In this document: positions 7,572 through 14,711 of the stretch, piece by piece
How positions within the stretch are numbered: the first letter of the stretch is position 1
Layout: the number at the start of each line of letters is the position of its first letter
Source: DASYRX01 sp035253645
GTDB taxonomy: Bacteria > Gemmatimonadota > Gemmatimonadetes > Gemmatimonadales > Gemmatimonadaceae
Assembly: GCA_035253645.1 (NCBI GenBank)
Contig: DATFBW010000251.1
Coordinates: 1 to 14,711, forward strand
Reading direction: 5' to 3'
Length of the DNA: 14,711 bases
Notes under the pieces: model-generated
Seen by the model: the letters and a program-made list of their open reading frames with translations, nothing else
What the model was told of the DNA's origin: nothing
Database searches by the model: none
Translations under genes and position numbers: made by a program

Positions 7572-8195
7572 CTAGGATCGCGCGCGCGATCGAATGAGCT
7601 GCCGCTCGCGCTCGATGCGTTGCAACGTCGCGCTCCAGTCGCCGTTCCGCGTAGTCTCGTAAGTCACGGTCAGCGGCTGATTCGCGTCCAACTGTCCTTC
7701 GAATACGTAAACCGCGCTGTGAGTTTCCCGCTGCCGGACACGGTTCTGACCAAACCCGGGTGTCAGCGGCAGCACGGCAAGCGGCCTGAAGTCGCGCCCA
7801 ACGTTCGTAATGACGAGGTCCATCGGGTTGAACCGCGTTTCACCGGGCTCGACGCTGAAGAACGAAACGTACCATAACGAGAAACGCGTAACGCCGGTGC
7901 GCCGGGTGATGGCAGTCAACTGGTCGCGCTGACTTTCACGAAGCTCGTGCAGCGCACGGTATGAATCCGACGCCAAGGTGCGCAGCACCGATTCGTCGAG
8001 AGGCAGGGCGCGCACTTGCAGGGAAAACACGTCCAGGCGCAAAGAGAGATCGTCCTGTCGCAGCGTCCCGTAGCCGGCGGGAAGAAGCGCCACCAACGTG
8101 TCAGTGGGTACAGCCGGCGCCGGAGTACCGACATTCGCGGGCGGCGGCGCGCTACAGCCGATAATTCCCGCGGCGAGTGCGGTCGCCAAACGCAT
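7572..8195 (-). CDS. Predicted lipoprotein of unknown function
   Basis: A 207-residue protein not recognised as a named family. It begins with a short signal (MRLATALAAGIIGC) whose IIGC is an acceptable lipobox at Cys14, followed by a Pro/Ala/Thr-rich linker typical of surface-tethered lipoproteins. The rest (about 40-207) is soluble, with alternating beta-like segments, including FSLWYVSFFSVEPGETRFNPMDLVITNVG and a basic C-terminus. The engB stop and this ATG are only 3 bp apart, and the acyltransferase follows after 14 bp, so the gene is firmly inside the operon. The short signal peptide is slightly unusual, but the start is constrained by the upstream gene. Confidence 0.75.
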   Translation of the reverse strand: MRLATALAAGIIGCSAPPPANVGTPAPAVPTDTLVALLPAGYGTLRQDDLSLRLDVFSLQVRALPLDESVLRTLASDSYRALHELRESQRDQLTAITRRTGVTRFSLWYVSFFSVEPGETRFNPMDLVITNVGRDFRPLAVLPLTPGFGQNRVRQRETHSAVYVFEGQLDANQPLTVTYETTRNGDWSATLQRIERERQLIRSRARS

Positions 8196-8198
8196 CTG

Positions 8199-8846
8199 TT
8201 ACGGACGCACCAACGCGACGACGGCCGCGGCGAGCTCGTCGCGTCCCTCGCCGGTGACGGCGCTAAACGGCACGACTTGATCTTTGTTCAAGCCTAACGT
8301 GTTCGTGAGCGCAGCGATGCGCTCCGCAGCCATGCTCGAGCTCAACTTGTCGATCTTCGTGATGACGACCATCACTGGCAGACGCCGCTCGGCCAGGAAC
8401 TCGAGCATCTGCAAATCGTCGGTCGTCGGCTCGCGCCGCACGTCGAGCAGCAACACCAGGCCGCGCAGCGTGCGCGTTTCTCGGAGGTAGTTCTCGATAA
8501 GCGGACGCCACGCCGCACGTGCGCTCTTCGCGACGCGCGCGTAGCCGTAACCGGGGAGGTCGACCAGGACGAACTCGTCATTCACCGCGAAGAAATTGAT
8601 TTCGCGGGTGCGGCCAGGTGTCCGGCTCACGCGGGCGATGGCCCGTCGCCTAACGAGGGCATTGAGCAACGACGACTTGCCGACGTTGGAACGTCCCGCG
8701 AAGGCAACTTCCGGAAGCGCTACCGCCGGCCGCCAAGGCATCTCCGTCGTCTTCCCCATGCTGTCGGGTAGCGCTGCCATCCCTCCGAGAAACTCGACGC
8801 GCTTGATGGGCAAGGGATCGCTACCAGCCCGCGGCGCCTGGCTCAC
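8199..8846 (-). CDS. engB: Ribosome biogenesis GTPase EngB/YsxC
   Basis: A 215-residue TRAFAC-class GTPase of the EngB (YihA/YsxC) family, needed in other bacteria for assembly of the large ribosomal subunit. All G motifs are visible: G1 GRSNVGKS (51-58), G2 Thr in TPGRT (76-80), G3 DLPGYG (96-101), G4 TKID (163-166) and G5 SAVTG (195-199). Length is normal, with a slightly extended N-terminus. The start is a GTG at 8846 overlapping the lon TGA (GTGA), implying translational coupling. The lon-engB pair is a common neighbourhood in bacteria. Confidence 0.96.
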   Translation of the reverse strand: MSQAPRAGSDPLPIKRVEFLGGMAALPDSMGKTTEMPWRPAVALPEVAFAGRSNVGKSSLLNALVRRRAIARVSRTPGRTREINFFAVNDEFVLVDLPGYGYARVAKSARAAWRPLIENYLRETRTLRGLVLLLDVRREPTTDDLQMLEFLAERRLPVMVVITKIDKLSSSMAAERIAALTNTLGLNKDQVVPFSAVTGEGRDELAAAVVALVRP

Positions 8847-11347
8847 GACGGAATCGGCGGCGGTGCCTCCGGCAGCGGTTGCACCACGTCGGCGTGCGTC
8901 ACTTCGGGCGCCGTCCCGCGTCGCCCGCGCGACTTGGAACCTGGTAGCGCCCCGGTGCTCTCGGCGGGCAACTGCCGCAAGGCGAGGCCGAGTGCTTCGT
9001 CCATTGTCCGGACAGGATGGAAGCTCAAACCGTTGCGCACATCTTCGGGGAACTCTCCCAACTCGCGCTCATTTTGTCGCGGAATGATCAAGTGCCGGAT
9101 GCCGCTGCGTAGCGCAGCCACGGATTTCTCTTTGAGACCGCCGATTGGGAGCACGCGACCGCGCAAGGTCACTTCGCCCGTCATTGCCACGTCGCCCCTG
9201 ATGGGCGTGCCAGTGAGCGCGCTCGCCAGCGCAACCGCGATCGCGACCCCGGCGGAGGGACCATCTTTGGGCGTCGCACCGGTCGGGATATGTACGTGGA
9301 CATCGCGCGTTTTGTAAAAGTCCGCTGGAATGTTGAGCGCGCCGGCGCGTGAGCGTGTGTAGCTCAGCGCCGCTGTGGCCGACTCCTTCATGACGTCGCC
9401 TAACGTGCCAGTGAGCACGAGGCGGCCGCGGCCAGGGACGATGCTGACTTCCACTTCGAGCACTTCGCCCCCGACGCTCGTGTACGCAAGTCCGGACGCG
9501 ACGCCGACTCTGTCGTCGAGCGACGTGTCATCCGGGTCGTATGGCGCGATGCCGAGAAGCTCCTTGAGCTCATCGGCACGTATACGGTCGGGCTCAGCTT
9601 CGGCGTTAGGCACTTCCGCGGCCGGAACGGGTCTCTCCGCACGCCGGCGTGCTACCTTGCGGGCGATGCGCGCGATCCGGCGCTCCAGCTCGCGCACACC
9701 GGCTTCCCTCGTGTAGCCGCGCACGATCGCCGGCACGACGTCATTCTCGAACACGACCGAGCTGCTGACGACGCCATGACGTTCCAGCTGTTTCGGGATC
9801 AGGAACTGCTGTGCGATGGCGAACTTCTCGAGGTCCAGGTACCCGCTCAACCGGATGATTTCCATCCGGTCCCGCAGCGCGTCCGGAATTGCAGGAAGCG
9901 TGTTCGCCGTCGTAATGAACAGGACGTGCGAGAGGTCGTAGTCGACCTCCAGGTAGTGGTCGTTGAACGCGCGATTTTGCTCCGGATCGAGCACTTCGAG
10001 CAGCGCGGCCGAGGGGTCGCCGCGGTAATCGGCGCCGAGCTTGTCGACTTCGTCGAGGAGGAGGACAGGGTTGATGACGCCTGCGCGGCGCATCGACTGT
10101 ACGATGCGCCCCGGCAGCGACCCGATATACGTGCGGCGATGCCCGCGGATCTCTGCCTCGTCGCGCACCCCGCCTAACGACATGCGCACGAACTTCCGCC
10201 CGATCGCGCGAGCGATGGAACGGCCTAACGACGTTTTGCCGACGCCCGGCGGCCCGACGAGACAGAGGATCGGCCCTTCGGTCTTGCCGACCTGCCGAAT
10301 GACAGCGATGAAATCGAGGATACGGTCTTTGACCTCTTCGAGGCCGTAGTGATCCTCCTCGAGCACCTGGCGCGCGTGCGCGATGTCGAGCACGTCCTCG
10401 GTGCGTTCTGTCCACGGCAGCGCGAGCAGCCAGTCGAGGTAGTTGCGCGAGACGGTCGCCTCGGGGGCGAGCGGAGACATGCGGCGCAGGCGGCGCACCT
10501 CTCGGCGCGCACGCTCCAGCACCGGCTCCGGAAACCCTTTTTGCTCGATGCTCTGCGCGAGGTCGTCGAGGTCGTCGCCGTCTTCGCTCCCAAGCTCGCG
10601 GTGGATCGCGCGCAATTGCTCCTGGAGGTAGAACTCGCGCTGATTGCGGAAGAGCGAGCCGCGGACGTCGTCGTCGATTTTGCGCTCGAGGCGCAGCAGG
10701 TCGATCTCGGACGAGAGCTGTTTCGTCAGCTCATCGAACATGTCGCCTAACGAGCGCGACTCGAGCAGCCGCTGGCGCAGGTCGGTGCGCACGGCGACGT
10801 GTGAGGCCACGATGCTTGCAACCCGCTCGGCCACGCCGGTCCCCTGCGCCATTGTCACAACCTCGGGCGGGACACGCCGCTGCAGACCGACGTACTCTTC
10901 GAAGCGATCGAGCGTACGCCGCATGCGCGCGTCCAGCTCAGCGGCATCGGCGGCCGCCAGCTCCTTGGTGAGCGGAGCCGGGGCGATGGTCCCACGCAAC
11001 GTCGCTTTGTATGTGGAGTAGCGTGTGATCCGCACGCGGCCGATCCCTTCCACCAACGCGCGCAGCGTTCCGTTGGGCAGCCGGACAACCTGATTGAGCC
11101 GGGCGACTACGCCTACCCGGTGGAGGTCCGTAGCGACGGGGTCCTGCACCTCGCCGTCCTTTTGCGAGACCACCAGGACGCAGCGCTCTTCAGTGGTGGC
11201 GGCTGCCTCCACGGCAGCGACCGACATATTGCGCCCGACCACGAGAGGCATGACGGCATACGGAAAAAGCACGACGTCCCGCAGCGGCAGCACCGGCAAG
11301 CGCTCGGGGACGTTGAAGACTTCGTTGTCGCGGAAAAGCAGAGGCAT
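8843..11347 (-). CDS. lon: ATP-dependent protease Lon
   Basis: An 834-residue cytosolic LonA protease that degrades misfolded and short-lived regulatory proteins. The N-terminal substrate-binding domain spans about 13-205 (LPVLPLRDVVLFPYAVMPL), followed by a coiled-coil linker. The AAA+ module has Walker A GPPGVGKT (365-372) and Walker B LLLDEVDK (D432/E433). The C-terminal protease domain has the Ser-Lys dyad: Ser698 in KDGPSAG and Lys741 in GGLKEKS, at the 43-residue spacing of the E. coli enzyme. A Pro-rich tail after about 795 is nonconserved. The ATG at 11347 gives the usual N-terminus, although no good Shine-Dalgarno sits close to it (a GAGG is about 20 nt upstream). It follows the lipoprotein gene by 19 bp. 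Three octamer copies lie within about 600 bp in its AAA+ and N-terminal parts. Confidence 0.97.
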   Translation of the reverse strand: MPLLFRDNEVFNVPERLPVLPLRDVVLFPYAVMPLVVGRNMSVAAVEAAATTEERCVLVVSQKDGEVQDPVATDLHRVGVVARLNQVVRLPNGTLRALVEGIGRVRITRYSTYKATLRGTIAPAPLTKELAAADAAELDARMRRTLDRFEEYVGLQRRVPPEVVTMAQGTGVAERVASIVASHVAVRTDLRQRLLESRSLGDMFDELTKQLSSEIDLLRLERKIDDDVRGSLFRNQREFYLQEQLRAIHRELGSEDGDDLDDLAQSIEQKGFPEPVLERARREVRRLRRMSPLAPEATVSRNYLDWLLALPWTERTEDVLDIAHARQVLEEDHYGLEEVKDRILDFIAVIRQVGKTEGPILCLVGPPGVGKTSLGRSIARAIGRKFVRMSLGGVRDEAEIRGHRRTYIGSLPGRIVQSMRRAGVINPVLLLDEVDKLGADYRGDPSAALLEVLDPEQNRAFNDHYLEVDYDLSHVLFITTANTLPAIPDALRDRMEIIRLSGYLDLEKFAIAQQFLIPKQLERHGVVSSSVVFENDVVPAIVRGYTREAGVRELERRIARIARKVARRRAERPVPAAEVPNAEAEPDRIRADELKELLGIAPYDPDDTSLDDRVGVASGLAYTSVGGEVLEVEVSIVPGRGRLVLTGTLGDVMKESATAALSYTRSRAGALNIPADFYKTRDVHVHIPTGATPKDGPSAGVAIAVALASALTGTPIRGDVAMTGEVTLRGRVLPIGGLKEKSVAALRSGIRHLIIPRQNERELGEFPEDVRNGLSFHPVRTMDEALGLALRQLPAESTGALPGSKSRGRRGTAPEVTHADVVQPLPEAPPPIPS

Positions 11348-11366
11348 GCCGAAAGCTAACCCGTGA

Positions 11367-12374
11367 TTACCTCTCGATAATCACCGACTCGAAATTCACG
11401 GGTGATTTGTAACGCGCCGCGTGCACAACGCGCCGAAAACCCGTTGGATCCGAAGCGTCTCGTATCACGACAGCTACTTCTCGTGACTCCGGCTGCTCGG
11501 CCAACGGCGTGGCCAGGATCACGCGCCCAATCACGCCCGGGCAACTCGAGTCTCCGACATAGACCTCTCTCAAATCGAGACGTCGCAGACTGAATACCGC
11601 CGCCATCCGGACGGGCCTCTCGAGCGCCACGCGCCACAGGGGACACCACACGGAACCAGCCTGTCGCCCATTGACCTGAAGGGCGATTACAGCCTCCGGG
11701 AGCTGGGCTGCACGCACACCAGTAACCGCGAACGTCTCATTCACCGCTTCTTCGGCGGTGACGACGTGCTCGACATTCCATTCCCACGGAACCCCGGCGA
11801 TGCGAAAGGCCAGGGTCTGGCCGGTCGTATCGCCTACCGACTGACTGTTTTTGTAGCGCGCATTGTTGCCGAGCGTGACGATCGACACGACGACTTCGGG
11901 TGTGCGCCGATTGCCGCAGAACGGAATCGTCCAGTAGCTGCCTAACTGGAATCGTATGGCGGCGGGGAGGGAATCAGGTGGCCGTTCGTATACCGAGCGC
12001 ATGAGGTGAGGCCGGCTGCACCGCACGAGAGTTGGCAGGTCGATAAAGGCGCCGCGCTGGCCTTCGACGGCGCCGCGAATCACGGAAATATTGAGAACAT
12101 AGAACAGGTACTCGGCGGCTTGGGCGGAAGCCGTATCCAGCGGCATTTCGTCCGCTGCCACGTTAGGCACGGGAAATCGAAACAGTCCCGTCGCGCTGTC
12201 AATCGAAGCGTGGAGCGCGGGAACTAGCGCATCGCGCTGAACGCGAGCGTCGTCGACCTCGTTAGGAACCGGTCTTTCGTCGTGCGCGAGCGAGTCGACC
12301 AGGCTGCCGCAGCTCGCGAGGGAAACGCACGCGAGCGCGCAGATGAGCAGACGGTGGCATGAATGGGAGACCAC
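11367..12374 (-). CDS. Predicted lipoprotein of unknown function between clpX and lon
   Basis: A 335-residue protein with a classical lipoprotein signal: basic start, hydrophobic CHRLLICALACVSLASC core, and the LASC lipobox at Cys22. The GTG at 12374 is chosen over the longer frame to 12458 because it places the signal peptide at the N-terminus and has GAGG 7 nt upstream; the extra upstream residues come from intergenic sequence. The mature part is soluble, rich in beta-type segments, with several scattered cysteines (RCSRP, PFCGNRR, VWCPLW, SSCPG) that could form disulfides outside the cytoplasm. I do not recognise the family. It sits between clpX and lon, 99 bp after clpX and 19 bp before lon, so is probably co-transcribed with lon. 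Confidence 0.8.
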   Translation of the reverse strand: MVSHSCHRLLICALACVSLASCGSLVDSLAHDERPVPNEVDDARVQRDALVPALHASIDSATGLFRFPVPNVAADEMPLDTASAQAAEYLFYVLNISVIRGAVEGQRGAFIDLPTLVRCSRPHLMRSVYERPPDSLPAAIRFQLGSYWTIPFCGNRRTPEVVVSIVTLGNNARYKNSQSVGDTTGQTLAFRIAGVPWEWNVEHVVTAEEAVNETFAVTGVRAAQLPEAVIALQVNGRQAGSVWCPLWRVALERPVRMAAVFSLRRLDLREVYVGDSSCPGVIGRVILATPLAEQPESREVAVVIRDASDPTGFRRVVHAARYKSPVNFESVIIER

Positions 12375-12434
12375 GACGCCGCCTCGGTTCAACGACCACT
12401 GTCTAACCCCGGACGCGTGCCGATTGTTACGTGA

Positions 12435-12473
12435 GCAGCTGACAGCTGTCAGCTGCAAGCCGTCAGCTGCCAG
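12435..12473. repeat. Perfect 22-bp palindrome and related CAGCTG repeats after clpX
   Basis: Positions 12435-12456 form a perfect palindrome centred on GC at 12445/12446, with arms starting GCAGCTGACAG. Related GTCAGCTGC and CAGCT pieces continue to the clpX stop codon. The transcript could form a strong hairpin but there is no T-run, so a rho-independent terminator is not supported. It occupies the spacer between clpX and the lipoprotein gene. Confidence 0.7.
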
Positions 12474-13727
12474 CTAAGCTTCTTTCTTACGCCTCTGGGC
12501 AGCGATTTCGAGCATCGGGGGCTGGGCATTCACTACGCATGCCTCAGTCACCTTCACCTCGATGACGTCCTCGCGGCTGGGCAGGTCGAACATCGTATCC
12601 ATCAGAATACCTTCGACAATGGCCCGTAACCCGCGCGCTCCTGTCCCGCGCTTCAGTGCTCGCTGAGCGATCGCACGCAGTGCCGAGTCCTCGAACGTGA
12701 TCTTTACGTCTTCGAGCTCGAAGAGCTTGATGTATTGCTTCGTGATCGCGTTCTTCGGCTCCTTGAGAATCCTAACGAGCGCGTCTTCATCCAGCGCTTC
12801 GAGCGGGACGCTCACCGGGAGACGGCCCACGAGCTCGGGGATGAGCCCGTAGCGCAGCAGGTCATCCGGCTCCACCTGCGCGAAGATGTCATCCTTCTGC
12901 TTGGCGCCGGCCTGGCCCGAAGTTTTGTCAGCGTTCGAGAAGCCGATCTGCTTCTTGCCGATGCGTGCCTCGATGATCTTCTCGAGACCATCGAACGCGC
13001 CACCGCAAATGAACAGGATGTCCTTGGTATTGATCTGGATGTATTCCTGCTGCGGATGCTTGCGTCCACCCTGCGGCGGAACGGATGCGACGGTGCCTTC
13101 GAGGATTTTGAGGAGCGCCTGCTGAACTCCTTCACCGGACACGTCGCGCGTGATGCTCGGATTCTCCGACTTGCGCGCGATCTTGTCGATTTCGTCGATG
13201 TACACGATCCCACGCTCGCATTCGGCGACGTTGAAGTCGCCGGCCTGCAGCAGCCTAACGAGAATGTTCTCGACGTCTTCGCCTACGTAGCCCGCTTCTG
13301 TCAGGGTCGTGGCGTCCGCGATCGTGAAGGGGACGTCCAGCAGTCTTGCGAGGGTTTGCGCGAGGAGGGTTTTGCCGACGCCGGTGGGGCCGATGAGCAG
13401 GATGTTCGACTTGTCGAGCTCGACTTCGTTCTCGCGCGCCGCCCCGGAATTGATGCGCTTGTAGTGGTTATAAACCGCGACCGACAGTGCTTTCTTTGCC
13501 TGCTCCTGCCCGATCACATACTGATCGAGCACGTCTTTGATTTCTTGCGGAGTGGGGACCTGGGTTATCGCTTCAGCGACTTCGCGCTCTTCGTCCTCGG
13601 CCAGGATCTCGTTACAGAGCGCAATGCACTCGTTGCAAATGTAGACGGACGGGCCGGAGATAAACTTCCGGACCGAATCCTTCGATTTACCGCAGAACGA
13701 GCAGCGTAGGTGCTTGTCGTGAGACAT
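12474..13727 (-). CDS. clpX: ATP-dependent unfoldase ClpX
   Basis: A 417-residue AAA+ unfoldase that feeds substrates to ClpP. The N-terminal zinc-binding domain has C9, C12, C31 and C34 (CSFC...CNEC). The AAA+ core has Walker A GPTGVGKT (113-120), the pore loop GYVG (146-149), Walker B IDEIDK (D178/E179), the RKH loop (222-224) and the IGF tripeptide (261-263) that docks into ClpP. A sensor 2 region RGTGARGLRAI is intact. Length and start (MSHDKHLRCSFCGKS) are standard. It is 231 bp downstream of clpP, more than expected for tight coupling, and has its own promoter candidate. Confidence 0.98.
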   Translation of the reverse strand: MSHDKHLRCSFCGKSKDSVRKFISGPSVYICNECIALCNEILAEDEEREVAEAITQVPTPQEIKDVLDQYVIGQEQAKKALSVAVYNHYKRINSGAARENEVELDKSNILLIGPTGVGKTLLAQTLARLLDVPFTIADATTLTEAGYVGEDVENILVRLLQAGDFNVAECERGIVYIDEIDKIARKSENPSITRDVSGEGVQQALLKILEGTVASVPPQGGRKHPQQEYIQINTKDILFICGGAFDGLEKIIEARIGKKQIGFSNADKTSGQAGAKQKDDIFAQVEPDDLLRYGLIPELVGRLPVSVPLEALDEDALVRILKEPKNAITKQYIKLFELEDVKITFEDSALRAIAQRALKRGTGARGLRAIVEGILMDTMFDLPSREDVIEVKVTEACVVNAQPPMLEIAAQRRKKEA

Positions 13728-13786
13728 GGTCTACCGAGAAGCGATGGATGCGCCGCGGCGTAAATCGAGGCGGTCGAGAGGCGCGA

Positions 13787-13816
13787 TAGGTAATAGTGCG
13801 TTCACGAACGGGTCAA
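13787..13816 (-). promoter_or_regulatory. Candidate clpX promoter with embedded palindrome
   Basis: On the minus strand TTGACC (13816-13811) is followed after 18 bp by TACCTA (13792-13787), or after 15 bp by TATTAC. The spacer contains the inverted repeat CGTTC-AC-GAACG (13799-13810) directly next to the -35 box, where a repressor could bind. The clpX start is about 60 bp downstream. Tentative. Confidence 0.35.
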
Positions 13817-13958
13817 GCAAAGTAGGTCAGATCCCAAAAGTGAGAATGTGTGTCAGAGCACTAAACGTGTTGCTGCCCATCGGTTTGTCATGCAGCGGCG
13901 GGAAATACCTACCCACGGCACGACCTAGCAAACTCTGCAATTCACGGGCCCTATGGCC

Positions 13959-14588
13959 CTAAGCGATTGCCTTCGCGGGTTCGGGGATTTCGATCCTCGT
14001 CGTCACGATGCTGTCGATAAGTCCATAATCCTTGGCCTCTTGCGCCCCCATCCAGAAATCGCGGTCTGTGTCGCGCTCGATCTGCTCGACGGGCCGGCCA
14101 GTGTGTTTGGACATCAAGTTGTTCATACGCGCCTTGAGATAGATGATCTCCTTGGCCTGGATCTCGATGTCCGACGCGGTACCGCCGCCGCCAGTTTGGG
14201 ACGGCTGATGGATGAGGATCCGTGCATTCGGTAGAGCGAGCCGCTTACCGGCCCGGCCCGCGCTCAGCAAGAAGGCTCCCATGCTCGCGGCGATGCCGAC
14301 GCAAATCGTGCTGACCGGTGCCTTCATGTACTGCATGGTGTCGTAGATGGCCATGCCGGCGTACACGCTCCCGCCCGGGGAGTTGATGTAGATCTGGATG
14401 TCGCGCTCGGGGTTATCCGCATCCAAGAAAAGGAGCTGCGCGATAACGATGTTCGCGACGTCGTCATTGATCGGCGTGCCCAGGAAAATGATGCGATCCA
14501 TGAGCAGCCGGCTGAAGATGTCGTATGTCCGCTCGCCGCGTGGCGAGCGCTCGATGACGTATGGAGGATAAATCGTAGGCATATCCAC
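13959..14588 (-). CDS. clpP: ATP-dependent Clp protease proteolytic subunit ClpP
   Basis: A 209-residue serine protease subunit that forms the tetradecameric barrel served by ClpX. The catalytic triad is intact: Ser102 in GIAASMGAF, His127 in ILIHQPS and Asp177 in ERDTDRD. The family signatures INSPGGSVYAGMAIYDTM and GLIDSI are present. The first codon can be GTG at 14588 or ATG at 14582; neither has a good Shine-Dalgarno, because the upstream mRNA is C-rich from the long inverted repeat. In many bacteria tig precedes clpP; here the window ends before that could be seen. Confidence 0.97.
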   Translation of the reverse strand: MDMPTIYPPYVIERSPRGERTYDIFSRLLMDRIIFLGTPINDDVANIVIAQLLFLDADNPERDIQIYINSPGGSVYAGMAIYDTMQYMKAPVSTICVGIAASMGAFLLSAGRAGKRLALPNARILIHQPSQTGGGGTASDIEIQAKEIIYLKARMNNLMSKHTGRPVEQIERDTDRDFWMGAQEAKDYGLIDSIVTTRIEIPEPAKAIA

Positions 14589-14603
14589 TACTGCTAGGGG
14601 TTT

Positions 14604-14675
14604 GGGGTTAGGGGTTGGGGGTTAGTTAGTTGTTAGGCAGACTCGCCTAACCCCTAACCCCCAACCCCTAACCCC
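14604..14675. repeat. Telomere-like G-rich/C-rich long inverted repeat upstream of clpP
   Basis: The 22-nt G-rich arm 14604-14625 (blocks of GGGGTTA) is an exact reverse complement of 14654-14675. Inside the loop a second pair, GTTAGGC (14632-14638) and GCCTAAC (14645-14651), forms a 7-bp stem around AGACTC. The plus strand carries at least four runs of four or more G at 14597-14621, enough for a G-quadruplex. The element ends 15 nt before the clpP GTG. It could be an attenuator, terminator of an upstream gene, or a mobile repeat. Confidence 0.8.
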
Positions 14676-14711
14676 TATTCTATGGTGTTTTTCTCAAACA
14701 ACCACTTAAAA

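Larger units (their letters stand above)
386..13260. repeat. Dispersed octamer CGTTAGGC / GCCTAACG, 21 exact copies
   Basis: Copies reading CGTTAGGC on the plus strand start at 3165, 3878, 4221, 5239, 5433, 6279, 6774, 9604 and 12161. Copies reading GCCTAACG start at 386, 3235, 4998, 7357, 7446, 8292, 8648, 9398, 10172, 10223, 10745 and 13253. Seven-base copies occur at 1199, 7027, 11940, 14632 and 14645, and near-matches at 1505, 4195, 12260 and 12770. Twenty exact copies are inside genes and one is intergenic. Bases just outside the octamer vary, so the conserved unit is the octamer itself. Confidence 0.9.

Noticed and set aside
12735..13709. Long plus-strand open frame of 324 codons opposite clpX
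   Set aside because: It lies wholly antisense to a perfectly conserved clpX; such frames are expected from GC-rich codon bias, and its translation shows no recognisable domain.
13853..13864. CIRCE heat-shock element upstream of clpX
   Set aside because: Only a GAGCACTAA-like half resembling one arm is present, with no matching partner arm at 9-nt spacing.
13946..13959. Terminator hairpin at the end of clpP (GGGCC-CTAT-GGCCC)
   Set aside because: Only a 5-bp stem, overlaps the clpP stop codon, and no T-run follows on the minus strand.
14596..14676. True telomere or chromosome end
   Set aside because: The units are irregular, form an inverted repeat, and are followed by ordinary sequence; they lie next to clpP within a chromosome segment.
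14677..14705. clpP promoter with -10 TAGAAT
   Set aside because: TAGAAT is at 14682-14677, but no acceptable -35 box lies at 16-18 bp; the sequence ends too soon to judge.

Overview
GC-rich bacterial chromosome fragment with densely packed genes. Gene content (a clpP-clpX-lon-engB block, a GspE/PilB ATPase, an LPS-type kinase, lipoproteins with lipoboxes) points to a free-living diderm bacterium. The overall style is compatible with Gemmatimonadota or a similar soil phylum, but there is no rRNA or other marker here to fix the taxonomy. No tRNA, rRNA, CRISPR array, transposase or phage gene was seen; this looks like core chromosome.

Layout. (1) Positions 1-3579, minus strand: trpE (anthranilate synthase component I), then an FHA-GAF-class III nucleotide cyclase, then a Kdo kinase-like (KdkA/WaaP) gene that overlaps the cyclase by 4 bp and is broken or cut near the left edge. 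(2) 3580-3895: divergent intergenic region with a trpE promoter candidate and a degenerate repeat. (3) 3896-6708, plus strand: a GspE/PilB-type secretion/pilus ATPase carrying a C-terminal response-regulator receiver domain, then a NUDIX hydrolase. (4) 6712-14588, minus strand, in transcription order: clpP, clpX, an unknown lipoprotein, lon, engB, a second unknown lipoprotein, and a left-handed beta-helix acyltransferase. From lon to the acyltransferase the genes are nearly contiguous, with a 4-bp overlap or gaps of 3 and 14 bp, so they are probably co-transcribed. ClpXP and Lon together supply most of the cell's regulated cytosolic proteolysis.

The most striking signal is not a gene. The octamer CGTTAGGC (or its complement GCCTAACG) occurs 21 times exactly in 14.7 kb, where about half a copy is expected. 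It lies on both strands, in nearly every gene and in one intergenic region. Inside genes it forces codons such as TTA and AGG that a GC-rich genome normally avoids. Its density and scatter resemble the DNA uptake sequences of Neisseria and Haemophilus. An inverted pair of its seven-base core sits inside a telomere-like G-rich/C-rich long inverted repeat just upstream of clpP. The function of the octamer is unknown; uptake signal, nucleoid-protein site, recombination site and modification site are all open.
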